A stretch of DNA of 64,000 nt, taken from positions 62,001 through 126,000 of the forward strand of contig NZ_JAAQPI010000003.1 in the NCBI RefSeq assembly GCF_011683955.1. The letters are read 5' to 3'. Position 1 is the stretch's first letter. Each line of letters starts with the position of its first letter. The position numbers were made by a program, and so were the translations under genes. This document shows positions 56,832-64,000 of this stretch, piece by piece. Below the pieces are notes generated by a model that saw only the letters and a list, made by a program, of their open reading frames with translations, did no database searches and was not told the origin of the DNA. The DNA comes from Pseudomaricurvus alkylphenolicus. Its GTDB lineage: Bacteria; Pseudomonadota; Gammaproteobacteria; Pseudomonadales; Cellvibrionaceae.

Positions 56832-57698
56832 TTACCTTCCTAAATACACCGCCGTGATTTGCTCGCGCTCATGACCGAGTTCCTGAGAAATCGCCCAGCG
56901 AGCTACCTGATCATTCGCGCGCTCTTCTTCACTGAGTTCACTGCTCGTTGGGCCACCACAGGCGGGTGCCTGTTTTCCGGTAAGTTCGTAATATCGCTCT
57001 TGCGCATAGCGGTGACGTAAACCATGCAACTTGGACAGTCCTGCCTTTTGCGTCTCACGTTCATAGAGACGCATCTGCTGAACATACATCAGGTGAGATG
57101 GAATCAATGAGCCTTTTCCTGCCACCAGTCGCGCGCGTTTTAAAACGTCCCGCTGCTCGTCGGTGCGAATAGGAATTTCCCGTGCCCGTCCGCCCTTACA
57201 CCAGGTAGATTTCAGACGAATGTAGGTATTCCGATCCGCATAGTCTGGACTGAACTTAATCGCTTCTTCCCGTCGAAGGCCAAAGGCTTTTTGCAGTTCC
57301 AGGCTGATTCTTAAATGCGGATCGCTGATTTTTTTTAGCAGCTCCTGATCCAGGTCACGCGCTTTCGACACTTTAGTAACAAAGACACGAGACTCAATGC
57401 CATAATAAGCATTATCTTTGGCCACAACGTTTTGCTTTCCGATCTTTTCAGCCCACCAACGTAAAGCGGCAAGCCGGTTTTTGATCGTACCGGGGGTTAG
57501 CCCTTCTTCCAGATATTTGGCGACCAAGGCATCAACATGTTTAGGCTTGAGAGATTTCGCCTCCATGCGCCGATAGCCCAATTCATTAAGATGATTAGCC
57601 ATCGTTTGTAACAGCTGGAAGCGTTCAGCTTGTGTAGCACGACTACCATCCTGATTGCGTTGACACAAATCCTTTAATTGATAATTGAGATCTTTCAC
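56832..57698 (-). CDS. Integrase-domain ICE protein (phage-integrase N-terminal plus Integrase_1 type)
   Basis: The GTG at 57698 is chosen because GAGGAG lies six bases upstream and MKDLNYQLKDLCQRNQDGSRATQAERFQLL is the usual family beginning; this gives 288 residues. A SAM-like N-terminal domain precedes a recombinase-like domain: GLRREEAIKFSP with the first Arg, KGGRAREIPI with Lys, LHGLRHRYAQERY with H-x-x-R, and the end ISQELGHEREQITAVYLGR. Tyr in AVYLGR is in the nucleophile place. It may act as a second recombinase or a DNA-binding protein. Confidence 0.82.
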   Translation of the reverse strand: MKDLNYQLKDLCQRNQDGSRATQAERFQLLQTMANHLNELGYRRMEAKSLKPKHVDALVAKYLEEGLTPGTIKNRLAALRWWAEKIGKQNVVAKDNAYYGIESRVFVTKVSKARDLDQELLKKISDPHLRISLELQKAFGLRREEAIKFSPDYADRNTYIRLKSTWCKGGRAREIPIRTDEQRDVLKRARLVAGKGSLIPSHLMYVQQMRLYERETQKAGLSKLHGLRHRYAQERYYELTGKQAPACGGPTSSELSEEERANDQVARWAISQELGHEREQITAVYLGR

Positions 57699-57941
57699 AG
57701 ACAACTCCTCGTCGAGAAATAAAGCGTGTTTGCATTCTCGGTAAAGAGGACGTGCTGAGTCGTTAGTTAACCTTTCAAGGCTGAAGGAAATAATCTTCAA
57801 GTATTTACTGATGCATCTATCTGATGCCAGCAGCCGTCGCCCAAGCAGAACGGGCATTGAAGCAAAGAAGCTCTGCAGAGGATTGCTAGATCGTGCGTTA
57901 CTGATAGTGTCGTTTATGTCTAATCGTTCCGGTCAGGTTTA

Positions 57942-58024
57942 TTGTCCGTTCTTTGCCCAAGACGACTGTTCTGAACGGACAAGTTACCCAATGGAACAGA
58001 CGTGCGACCGTTCAGAACAGTCGT
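57942..58024. repeat. Two overlapping, mutually exclusive inverted repeats
   Basis: Repeat A: TTGTCCGTTC (57942-57951) with GAACGGACAA (57973-57982), 10 bp perfect. Repeat B: ACGACTGTTCTGAACGG (57962-57978) with CCGTTCAGAACAGTCGT (58008-58024), 17 bp perfect, followed by TTTTAA on the plus strand. Both share 57973-57978, so only one can form at a time. Confidence 0.8.
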
Positions 58025-58322
58025 TTTTAAGCTGGAACAGTGCGGTGTTGAAGTTTCGGTCAGTGTTTATGACTGTCCAGCCACCACAGTGGATGGAGAA
58101 GCAATCTCAAAAACGGATTGCTAACGTCATGGGACACCACTCCCACAAAACCTGAATAGCGGCATAACCAACAGTGCCAATCCCCGGATGGGTACGACGC
58201 TGTTTCGTTTTCACGCTTTAGACAGTTTTACTTTCTTTTGCCAGGCGTTCCTCCTCTGTTAGGTGATAAGCCACTCATTGCGGTTGCATGAGTCAACTTG
58301 AAAAGCCCTTTCGGGCCGGTTT

Positions 58323-58342
58323 GCTATTGAGAGTGCAATAGC
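58323..58342 (-). repeat. Dispersed GCTATTG/CAATAGC hairpin, copy 3
   Basis: The same 7-bp stem with loop AGAGTG, followed by CACAC. On the minus strand it reads M-C-G-Y-C-T-L-N-S in an 18-codon frame. It lies between the DUF4062 gene and the integrase-like gene. Confidence 0.7.
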
Positions 58343-58458
58343 CACACATGGAATCTGTATTATCAGTGAGAAGGGTTAGAAGAACCCTGATAATGCTTTC
58401 GGCATGTCAGGAATTTTTATTAGATTCAGTTCTCATGGGGGTTAGCGATGATTTGCAC

Positions 58459-58493
58459 CCCACGTCACTGCATTTTATTTGCAGTGACGTGGG
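58459..58493. repeat. Perfect 14-bp hairpin after the DUF4062 gene
   Basis: CCCACGTCACTGCA (58459-58472) and TGCAGTGACGTGGG (58480-58493) pair perfectly around TTTTATT. It lies 18 bases beyond the DUF4062 stop, on its downstream side. No T-run follows on the minus strand, so it may stabilise the mRNA end or be a protein-binding site. Confidence 0.75.
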
Positions 58494-58510
58494 ATAGCAT
58501 CCTTGCATAA

Positions 58511-59560
58511 TTATTCATTGTTTGAGTTGTAACGGAATATTCTCGCCATTCGATTAACACATTGCTCAATCCATTCGTTGTAGCTGCCTTCCGTCAAGGG
58601 CAGAAAGAGCCGACTGAAATCTACCTCTTCATCTTTCGAGAACATCCGCATGGTCATGGATGAACCGCCTGGTGAATTAGCGACATAGGTGTTTTCCATA
58701 TTATGCAAAGCAATATGCGCGAATCCTGAGTTAGCGGTGATCACATGTCTAAAGCCTTTCGCCAGGTTAACAATGGTTTGTGGCGGCGCAAAATGTCCCG
58801 AGAAGAACCCTTCATTGGCTTGTGTCGGATTAGCCGTGAGTACCGTCAAACCATTTGCGCAAAAATAGATAGTGCACTTCCCGCTGTTTAAGCCCGTCCA
58901 ATGCGCATGATCAATCAATTCATACCCATCTCGAAATTGGGTAACACCGCCCTGGCAAAGGCGCGCAAAGTAGTCATCCATCTGCTGCTCTAAAGCAATA
59001 ATGTCAGCCACTCGCTCCGGCTGAGCCAGAAACGCGAGCATTAATTGAGGGTCATCCCGATAACCACGCCTCTCGTTTATCACTTGCTCGATAAGCATTT
59101 TGAAGGCGTCTTCCGAGATCGCTTGACTCATTGTATCGATTTGTCGCAAAGCTTTGACGATTTCATTATTCAGTTCCAATTCTGTGCTGAAACTGGCTCG
59201 AAATACCCCTCCCTGATACGCTTCTACTTCGCCAATAAAGGCCTGCTGGCGTTCATCATCAACCGGTGTTTGTTGGATAAAGGCCAATATCGATTTTCCG
59301 GTTGCCTTTGCGGTTTCGAATTCAGCTTGTGTAACGGATATACCCTCGGGCGTCTCATAGCCATAGGCTGATCCCAATATGAGCAAATACACATCACATT
59401 GCTCAACCTCGTGAATACACGCTTTCTCTGACGAATACGGTCTTGCGGCAAATGCTTCGCACATGACCGGTGTATAGTCCATTAGCGTGACAGCCTGTTT
59501 AGCAGCCTCTCGAAAAACCTCCATTCCTCCGACCACAGAACTTACAAATACCTTACTCAA
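58511..59560 (-). CDS. DUF4062-domain protein
   Basis: A 349-residue soluble protein. The TTG at 59560 is accepted as start because GAGGGG lies eight bases upstream and the domain begins at once (SKVFVSSVVGGMEVFREAAKQAV). The N-terminal part (about 1-105) has the DUF4062 pattern: YTPVMCEAFAARPYSSEKACIHEVEQCDVYLLILGSAYGYE and GKSILAFIQ. The rest has no known domain. DUF4062 is a TIR-like fold often seen at the front of defence or signalling proteins; here it is a single gene at the ICE edge. Confidence 0.8.
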   Translation of the reverse strand: MSKVFVSSVVGGMEVFREAAKQAVTLMDYTPVMCEAFAARPYSSEKACIHEVEQCDVYLLILGSAYGYETPEGISVTQAEFETAKATGKSILAFIQQTPVDDERQQAFIGEVEAYQGGVFRASFSTELELNNEIVKALRQIDTMSQAISEDAFKMLIEQVINERRGYRDDPQLMLAFLAQPERVADIIALEQQMDDYFARLCQGGVTQFRDGYELIDHAHWTGLNSGKCTIYFCANGLTVLTANPTQANEGFFSGHFAPPQTIVNLAKGFRHVITANSGFAHIALHNMENTYVANSPGGSSMTMRMFSKDEEVDFSRLFLPLTEGSYNEWIEQCVNRMARIFRYNSNNE

Positions 59561-60089
59561 TTAACGCCCCTCACTAAAATAAAATGCTTATTCAACTATT
59601 TTGTGGCTGTTTAGCTTGCCCCTACTTCTGACCTATTTACCCACATTACTGATTAGCCATTAATGCATATAGCGTGATAACCAGCTTACCGTACTCTTAT
59701 TATGCCAGCCATCACGTTTCCGCTAACTTTCATTATTGGGCTCATTTACCCTAGGTGCCAGGCGTTTTAGCGGGCTTTACCGGGTTCGCTATACGCTCAT
59801 TCCCCGATGGGGAACTGCCGCCCTTCCAATCCCTAACGCTTCAGCCCTCCGGACTGCTTAAATTCAGTAATAACCCCACGCTGATTCAACCCCGCTAGGG
59901 GCTTTGCCCCACGCGCATTGCAAGTGCAAGGCTTCGCGCTTCCTCACCCGTTCAGATTCCCCCGCTTTGCTCCTCCACTTAGCTGCGGCTTCCGGTGAGC
60001 CACCTGCAATTTGCTACCCCCACGCTTCGCCAGCGGTGCAGGAGCGCAGACGGGTGCTGCGCTCGTTAAACAACAAGCGAGGAAAAATC
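59561..60089. other. 529-base noncoding region before the DUF6908 gene
   Basis: Divergent region between the DUF4062 and DUF6908 genes. It is GC-rich in its second half, with short hairpins: GGGGC/GCCCC at 59898-59910, TTGCA/TGCAA at 59918-59929, and GAGCGCAG/CTGCGCTC at 60042-60064. A 62-codon extension of the DUF6908 frame runs through it from 59904 but has no ribosome binding site. Confidence 0.55.
60042..60064 (+). promoter_or_regulatory. Perfect 8-bp leader hairpin of the DUF6908 gene
   Basis: GAGCGCAG (60042-60049) and CTGCGCTC (60057-60064) pair perfectly around a 7-base loop, 25 bases upstream of the start codon. Its placement resembles the leader hairpins of radC, DUF3577 and the 56473 gene. 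Confidence 0.55.
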
Positions 60090-60512
60090 ATGAGAAAGAC
60101 AATTTATGAAACCAACTATGACCGGCTGATTAAGCTGGGTGTTATTACTAATGAGGGGGCTGTAACCGACCAATATCGCCGCAGCCAGGTAGCGGGGCTG
60201 ATGGATTGGGTGGTCGAGCGATTACCACATCTCGACGGTGCTTCCGGCAATGATGAAGGCATTGCAGTGTCGTTAGCGCATTACTTTGAGCAGAACGGCG
60301 ATATGTGCAAAGATCCTGAAATGGTGGTGCTTATCTACCCGTCGCAGCGGATGGTGGAAGCCTTTACCTTTGAAATGTCGATACCGCCGATCTACCAGCA
60401 AGTCTTTCCAGAGCCAAGGAAGTTATACCCTCACCTGCGTAAGGAACTGAATGCGTTTTTACGGCAGTGGCTGAATAATCTAATTGCACAACAGCATTTC
60501 GTATCAGAGTAA
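60090..60512 (+). CDS. DUF6908-type small ICE protein
   Basis: The ATG at 60090 with GAGGAAAA upstream is the start; it encodes 140 residues. ETNYDRLIKLGVITNEGAV, then IAVSLAHYFEQNGDMCKDPEMVVLIYPSQRMVEAFTFEMSIPPIYQQVFPEPRK fits the DUF6908 family found near replication or integration genes of ICEs. It is soluble and has no known catalytic motif. Confidence 0.7.
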   Translation: MRKTIYETNYDRLIKLGVITNEGAVTDQYRRSQVAGLMDWVVERLPHLDGASGNDEGIAVSLAHYFEQNGDMCKDPEMVVLIYPSQRMVEAFTFEMSIPPIYQQVFPEPRKLYPHLRKELNAFLRQWLNNLIAQQHFVSE

Positions 60513-60612
60513 TTTTTTAGCGCATTGAAAGATTTATGGCAGAAAGGCGATAGAAGAGTTGTTAGTGTTCTCGCTCGATATATCCGTAAATTGAATAGAT
60601 GGAATAATAGCC

Positions 60613-60891
60613 GTGGGTAATACCAGAGAAGCCAAGCACAGGGATAATGGGAGCACCGTCAATTCAGGGAAGACGCTGATCAACCGCAGAACATTACTAA
60701 CGATGATTCCACTCTCGGATCGCACCATCTACAATCTGGAAAAACGCGGCGAGTTTCCTCGCCGCATCGTATTAACAAGTCGCAATGTAGCATGGGATCT
60801 AGCGGAAGTAGAACATTGGATTGAAGAACGTAAACAATCGGACACCAAGGCCATCAGGCCGGGTATGCCTCTAATTCTCGGTTCACGTTAG
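60613..60891 (+). CDS. AlpA-family helix-turn-helix regulator (possible excisionase)
   Basis: A 92-residue protein from a GTG at 60613, with the AlpA/MerR-like motif LLTMIPLSDRTIYNLEKRGEFPRRIVLTSRNVAWDLAEVEHWIEER. AlpA proteins activate integrase genes or act as excisionases for P4-type integrases. Its 3' end overlaps the convergent integrase 3' end by 38 bases. Confidence 0.85.
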   Translation: MGNTREAKHRDNGSTVNSGKTLINRRTLLTMIPLSDRTIYNLEKRGEFPRRIVLTSRNVAWDLAEVEHWIEERKQSDTKAIRPGMPLILGSR

Positions 60892-62071
60892 TCCATTCAT
60901 CAATCATATTTGCCCAGTCTTGCAGCATTTCTGTCCGCTGTTCTCGGTATTCCGCTTTATTGTAAATAGCCCTTACGCCCTTCTGTTCATGGGCAAGACT
61001 TTTCTCTATCCAATCCGTGTTGTAACCAGCCTCATGCAACAGCGTACTGGCTGTTCTACGTAAATCGTGTGGACCAAATTTAGCAAGCGATTTCCCATCT
61101 TTCTGAGCCGCTTTGTACGTATACGTTAGAACTCGATTGAGTGTTGCATTGCTCATGGGAGTATCCGAATCGTACCGCGACGGAAGTACATACCTTGAAC
61201 CACCAGCAAAAGTCTTTAATGCAATAAATATATCCATAGCTTGTTGAGATAAAAAAACTAAATGAGGGTTACGCCTTTTCATACGCTCTTTCGGAATCGT
61301 CCAAAGAGCTTCGCTAAAATTAATTTCGTCCCAGGTTGCATTGGATAGTTCTGACTTTCTCACTAAGGTGAGTAGTAATAGTTTAATCGCCGCGCGGTAT
61401 TGAGGTGATGTCCCGATTCGGTTCATATACTTGTACATCAGATCAATTTCAGCGGGTGTTAACGCTCTATCACGCGGTACAAACCTAGCGATAGTGGTTG
61501 GGCGTACCATTTCAGCAGGATTCTCAACATTCTGTCCTCGCTCAATCGCCCAACGATAGACATTTAAAACTACCTCGCGCGCATGAACTGCCGTTGCTGG
61601 CGCACCCCGCTCAACAATAGCGTCAGTCAAAGATCGTAGATCTTCATGAGTAATCTCAGCCAACTTTTGATTGCCAAAAGTCTTCTTCAACTCTCGGTTA
61701 TAGACTGACTTGCGCATATCGCGGGTTGAATCCGCCATCTGATAACCACGCAGCCATTTATCTGCCCATGCTCCAAATGTTTCGGCACCTTTAACTCGCG
61801 CCCTATCACGCGCCTTTTCTCTCGCTGGAGACTTACCAGAAGCAATCATTTTCTTTGCTTCGTTAAGACGCTCTCTGGCCTCAGCCAAGCTAATACCGCC
61901 AACGCCATAACGCCCGATGGTCAGCGTTTCTTGGCGGCCATTTAATGAGTAGTTGTATCTGAATGAAACGGTACCGGTCTTGGATACCGCGACATAAAGC
62001 CCGTCGCGGTCGACAACTTTGTACATTTTGTCCCTGGGTTTCAGGTTTCGAAGCTTGGTATCAGTCAGCAT
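60854..62071 (-). CDS. int: P4-type tyrosine integrase of the ICE
   Basis: From the ATG at 62071, with GAGGG upstream, it is 405 residues. The DUF4102 N-terminal arm-binding domain (MLTDTKLRNLKPRDKMYKVVDRDGLYVAVSKTG) is followed by the SAM-like core domain and a catalytic domain with LVRKSELSN, HDLRRTASTLLHEAG, SLAHEQKGVRAIYNKAEY. It would recombine the element into the guaA 3' end. The orientation, 308 bases from guaA, matches an attachment site at that gene. Confidence 0.93.
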   Translation of the reverse strand: MLTDTKLRNLKPRDKMYKVVDRDGLYVAVSKTGTVSFRYNYSLNGRQETLTIGRYGVGGISLAEARERLNEAKKMIASGKSPAREKARDRARVKGAETFGAWADKWLRGYQMADSTRDMRKSVYNRELKKTFGNQKLAEITHEDLRSLTDAIVERGAPATAVHAREVVLNVYRWAIERGQNVENPAEMVRPTTIARFVPRDRALTPAEIDLMYKYMNRIGTSPQYRAAIKLLLLTLVRKSELSNATWDEINFSEALWTIPKERMKRRNPHLVFLSQQAMDIFIALKTFAGGSRYVLPSRYDSDTPMSNATLNRVLTYTYKAAQKDGKSLAKFGPHDLRRTASTLLHEAGYNTDWIEKSLAHEQKGVRAIYNKAEYREQRTEMLQDWANMIDEWTNVNRELEAYPA

Positions 62072-62379
62072 AAAAGCCCTCTCTAAAAACGCCCCTAATA
62101 CCATGATAAAAACTAGCGATTTTTAGGGTGTTTTTCTCTTAAATAACAAATACTTACCGAAATCCAATACCATGAAGACCTTAAAAATCACTGCATGGTA
62201 TTGTCTTTGATCATCAACACTGAAAAAGACGATACCATGGAAAATTCCATGAAAAAAGTTTGCTTGGTGGTGCTAGAAGGTGCTTGAAATCATCAAGCAT
62301 AGAAACAAAAAACCCATTGAAAACAATGGGTTAAATGAAGAGTATTGCTAGAATTTGCTAGGTGCTACTAGACGTGGAA
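62072..62379. promoter_or_regulatory. Attachment-site region between int and guaA
   Basis: This 308-base region holds repeated ATACCATG words: AATACCATG at 62097-62105 and 62166-62174, CATGGTATT inverted at 62194-62202 and ATACCATG at 62232-62239. CAATACCATG (62165-62174) and CATGGTATTG (62194-62203) form a perfect 10-bp dyad. TTGCTAG repeats occur near 62344 and 62354. These look like arm-type integrase or excisionase sites and the int promoter. The crossover core probably lies at the guaA stop, 62380 or just inside. Confidence 0.65.
62305..62332 (-). terminator. Intrinsic terminator after guaA
   Basis: On the minus strand AACCCATTG and CAATGGGTT (62311-62332) form a perfect 9-bp stem with a 4-base loop, followed by TTTTGTTTC. 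It lies 48 bases past the guaA stop and so may be supplied by the element. Confidence 0.8.
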
Positions 62380-63957
62380 TCATTCCCACTCAATCGTAGC
62401 AGGGGGCTTACTCGACACATCGTAGCTTACCCGCGACACTCCGGAGATCTCATTAATAATCCGGTTGGATACTGTCTCCAGAAGCTCATAAGGCAAGTGA
62501 GCCCAGCGCGCCGTCATAAAGTCCACCGTTTCCACCGCACGCAGGGCAATCACCCACTCGTAACGGCGGGCATCGCCAACAACGCCCACTGACTTAACCG
62601 GCAGGAACACCGCGAAAGCCTGACTGGTTTTGTGGTACCAATCGGCCTTGTGCAGCTCTTCCAGGAAGATATGGTCAGCTTCGCGCAGAATATCGGCGTA
62701 CTCTTTTTTCACTTCACCGAGGATACGCACACCCAGTCCGGGGCCAGGGAATGGGTGGCGATAAACCATATCGTAAGGCAGACCCAATTCCAGGCCAATT
62801 TTACGCACTTCGTCTTTAAAGAGTTCACGCAGGGGCTCAACCAGCTCAAAGGCCATATCTTCTGGCAGACCACCCACATTGTGGTGAGACTTGATCACGT
62901 GGGCCTTGCCGGTTTTTGACGCAGCAGACTCAATCACATCCGGGTAGATAGTCCCCTGAGCCAACCACTTAACATCCTTCAGCTTGGCCGCCTCTTCATC
63001 AAAGACTTCAATAAAGGTGTTACCGATGATCTTACGCTTGTCTTCAGGATCGGCGACGCCTTCCAGTTTACCCAGGAACAGGTCTTCAGAATCTGAGCGG
63101 ATCACCTTAACGCCCATATTCTTGGCGAACATGTCCATGACCTGATCGCCTTCGTCTTTACGCAGCAAACCGTTGTCCACAAATACACAGGTCAACTGAT
63201 CACCGATCGCTTTATGCAGCAGGGCAGCAACCACAGAGGAGTCAACACCGCCAGAAAGTCCAAGCAGGACTTTATCGCCACCCACTTGTTCACGCACCTT
63301 GCGGATGGCGTCTTCGACGATATTTGCCGGTGTCCACAGGGGTTGGCAGCCACTGGTTTCCAGCACAAAATGTTCGAAGATGCGCTTACCCTGCAGGGTG
63401 TGAGTCACTTCAGGGTGGAACTGTATGCCGTAGAAATCTTTTTCTTCGCAGTACATGCCGGCAATCGGGCAGGAATCGGTAGAGGCCATCAGCTCAAAGC
63501 CTTCTGGCATCTTGGAGACCTTGTCGCCATGGCTCATCCAGACGTCCATCAATGCATTGCCATCGTGATCGACATGGTCACGGATGTCGTGCAACAAAGC
63601 GCTGTTGCCATGGACCTTAACCTGCGCATAACCGAATTCACGCAGATTGGAGGTCTGGACGGCACCGCCCAACTGCTCTGCCATGGTTTGCATGCCGTAG
63701 CAAATACCGAGAACGGGAACACCCAGATTAAAAACCACGTCCGGCGCACGGGGGGATTCACCCTCAGTCACGGATTCGGGGCCGCCGGAGAGAATGATGC
63801 CACGGGGATCAAAATCGCGAATTTCCTGTTCGCTCATATCGAAGGCACGGATCTCCGAGTAAACGCCAATTTCACGCACGCGACGTGCGATCAGCTGGGT
63901 GTACTGCGAGCCAAAGTCGAGAATCAAAATACGCTGGGCGTGAATATCCTGGGTCAT
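62380..63957 (-). CDS. guaA: GMP synthase (glutamine-hydrolysing), ICE integration target
   Basis: From the ATG at 63957 it is 525 residues, the usual length. The class I glutamine amidotransferase domain has [14 protein letters not shown] (nucleophile Cys) and FHPEVTHT; the ATP-pyrophosphatase domain has [17 protein letters not shown]; the dimerisation domain ends in [13 protein letters not shown]. It makes GMP from XMP. The full reading frame is kept, which fits an element that inserts at the 3' end and restores the last codons. Confidence 0.97.
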   Translation of the reverse strand: MTQDIHAQRILILDFGSQYTQLIARRVREIGVYSEIRAFDMSEQEIRDFDPRGIILSGGPESVTEGESPRAPDVVFNLGVPVLGICYGMQTMAEQLGGAVQTSNLREFGYAQVKVHGNSALLHDIRDHVDHDGNALMDVWMSHGDKVSKMPEGFELMASTDSCPIAGMYCEEKDFYGIQFHPEVTHTLQGKRIFEHFVLETSGCQPLWTPANIVEDAIRKVREQVGGDKVLLGLSGGVDSSVVAALLHKAIGDQLTCVFVDNGLLRKDEGDQVMDMFAKNMGVKVIRSDSEDLFLGKLEGVADPEDKRKIIGNTFIEVFDEEAAKLKDVKWLAQGTIYPDVIESAASKTGKAHVIKSHHNVGGLPEDMAFELVEPLRELFKDEVRKIGLELGLPYDMVYRHPFPGPGLGVRILGEVKKEYADILREADHIFLEELHKADWYHKTSQAFAVFLPVKSVGVVGDARRYEWVIALRAVETVDFMTARWAHLPYELLETVSNRIINEISGVSRVSYDVSSKPPATIEWE

Positions 63958-64000
63958 TACCAATCTCGGTTGTGTTTAAAAAAACGTTTTCCTGTGTGCT

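Larger units (their letters stand above)
57699..58510. other. 812-base noncoding region rich in inverted repeats
   Basis: No convincing gene. It holds a pair of mutually exclusive inverted repeats (57942-58024), a small TGGGA/TCCCA hairpin near 58131-58147, a third copy of the dispersed hairpin (58323-58342) and a perfect 14-bp hairpin (58459-58493). The repeated GAAC/GTTC words (TGTTCTGAAC, GGAACAG) concentrate in 57940-58040. It could be a transfer origin, a replication origin, or a leader of the integrase-like gene. The sequence alone does not decide. Confidence 0.6.

Noticed and set aside
57699-57857. N-terminal extension of the integrase-like frame to 57857
   Set aside because: The GTG at 57698 has a perfect GAGGAG and begins the family-typical sequence; the extension has no family resemblance.
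59904-60089. N-terminal extension of the DUF6908 frame
   Set aside because: The ATG at 60090 has a good ribosome binding site and the conserved start; the upstream part passes through hairpin-rich noncoding sequence.

Overview
The window is most of an integrative and conjugative element (ICE) inserted at the 3' end of guaA. The host looks like a gammaproteobacterium of moderate GC, possibly marine, but genus cannot be read from this sequence. Only guaA (62380-63957) is clearly chromosomal. Next to it lie a tyrosine integrase, an AlpA-like regulator and a short repeat-rich attachment region, which mark one end of the element. The other end, the relaxase and the partition genes are not here and presumably lie left of position 1.

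The backbone is a GI-type (MPF_G, PFL_47xx/TIGR037xx families) mating-pair apparatus on the minus strand, cut into three blocks by cargo. Block 1 (50.4-56.0 kb) has PilL-like, PFL_4693, lytic transglycosylase, PFL_4695, TraD coupling protein and PFL_4697. Block 2 (36.8-44.1 kb) runs from RAQPRD through to the VirB4-type ATPase. Block 3 (23.8-28.5 kb) has PFL_4709, 4710, 4711 and TraG-N. Typical ICE accessory genes (RadC-like, DUF3577, DUF2857, integrase-like DNA-binding protein, DUF6908) flank these blocks.

Cargo is mainly metal resistance. Positions 1-19.9 kb carry a MerR/DmeF pair, a cation/proton antiporter, a CusCBA copper/silver pump, a CopA P-type ATPase with its MerR regulator, two cytochromes c, a porin and a set of small secreted His/Met/Cys-rich proteins. 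A second metal island (28.7-35.7 kb) carries an ArsR repressor with a clear operator, a CDF protein, a CzcI-like protein and CzcCBA.

The most interesting accessory block is 44.2-50.4 kb, between PFL_4697 and RAQPRD. Two divergent three-gene operons lie there. The minus one encodes an MBL-fold hydrolase, a single-chain E2-E1-JAB ubiquitin-like conjugation/deconjugation protein and a four-helix membrane protein. The plus one encodes a sigma-factor-like protein, an unknown protein and an ImmA/IrrE metallopeptidase. No dedicated ubiquitin-like modifier and no nucleotide cyclase is present, so it fits neither CBASS nor Bil as I know them.

Regulation may also be unusual. The element encodes its own CsrA. 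The first gene of transfer block 2 has its ribosome binding site, with a GGA, in the loop of a perfect 11-bp hairpin, which looks like a CsrA target. Dispersed hairpins recur upstream of several backbone genes, and the 57.9-58.5 kb gap holds long, partly mutually exclusive inverted repeats. No tRNA, rRNA, CRISPR array or insertion sequence was seen.
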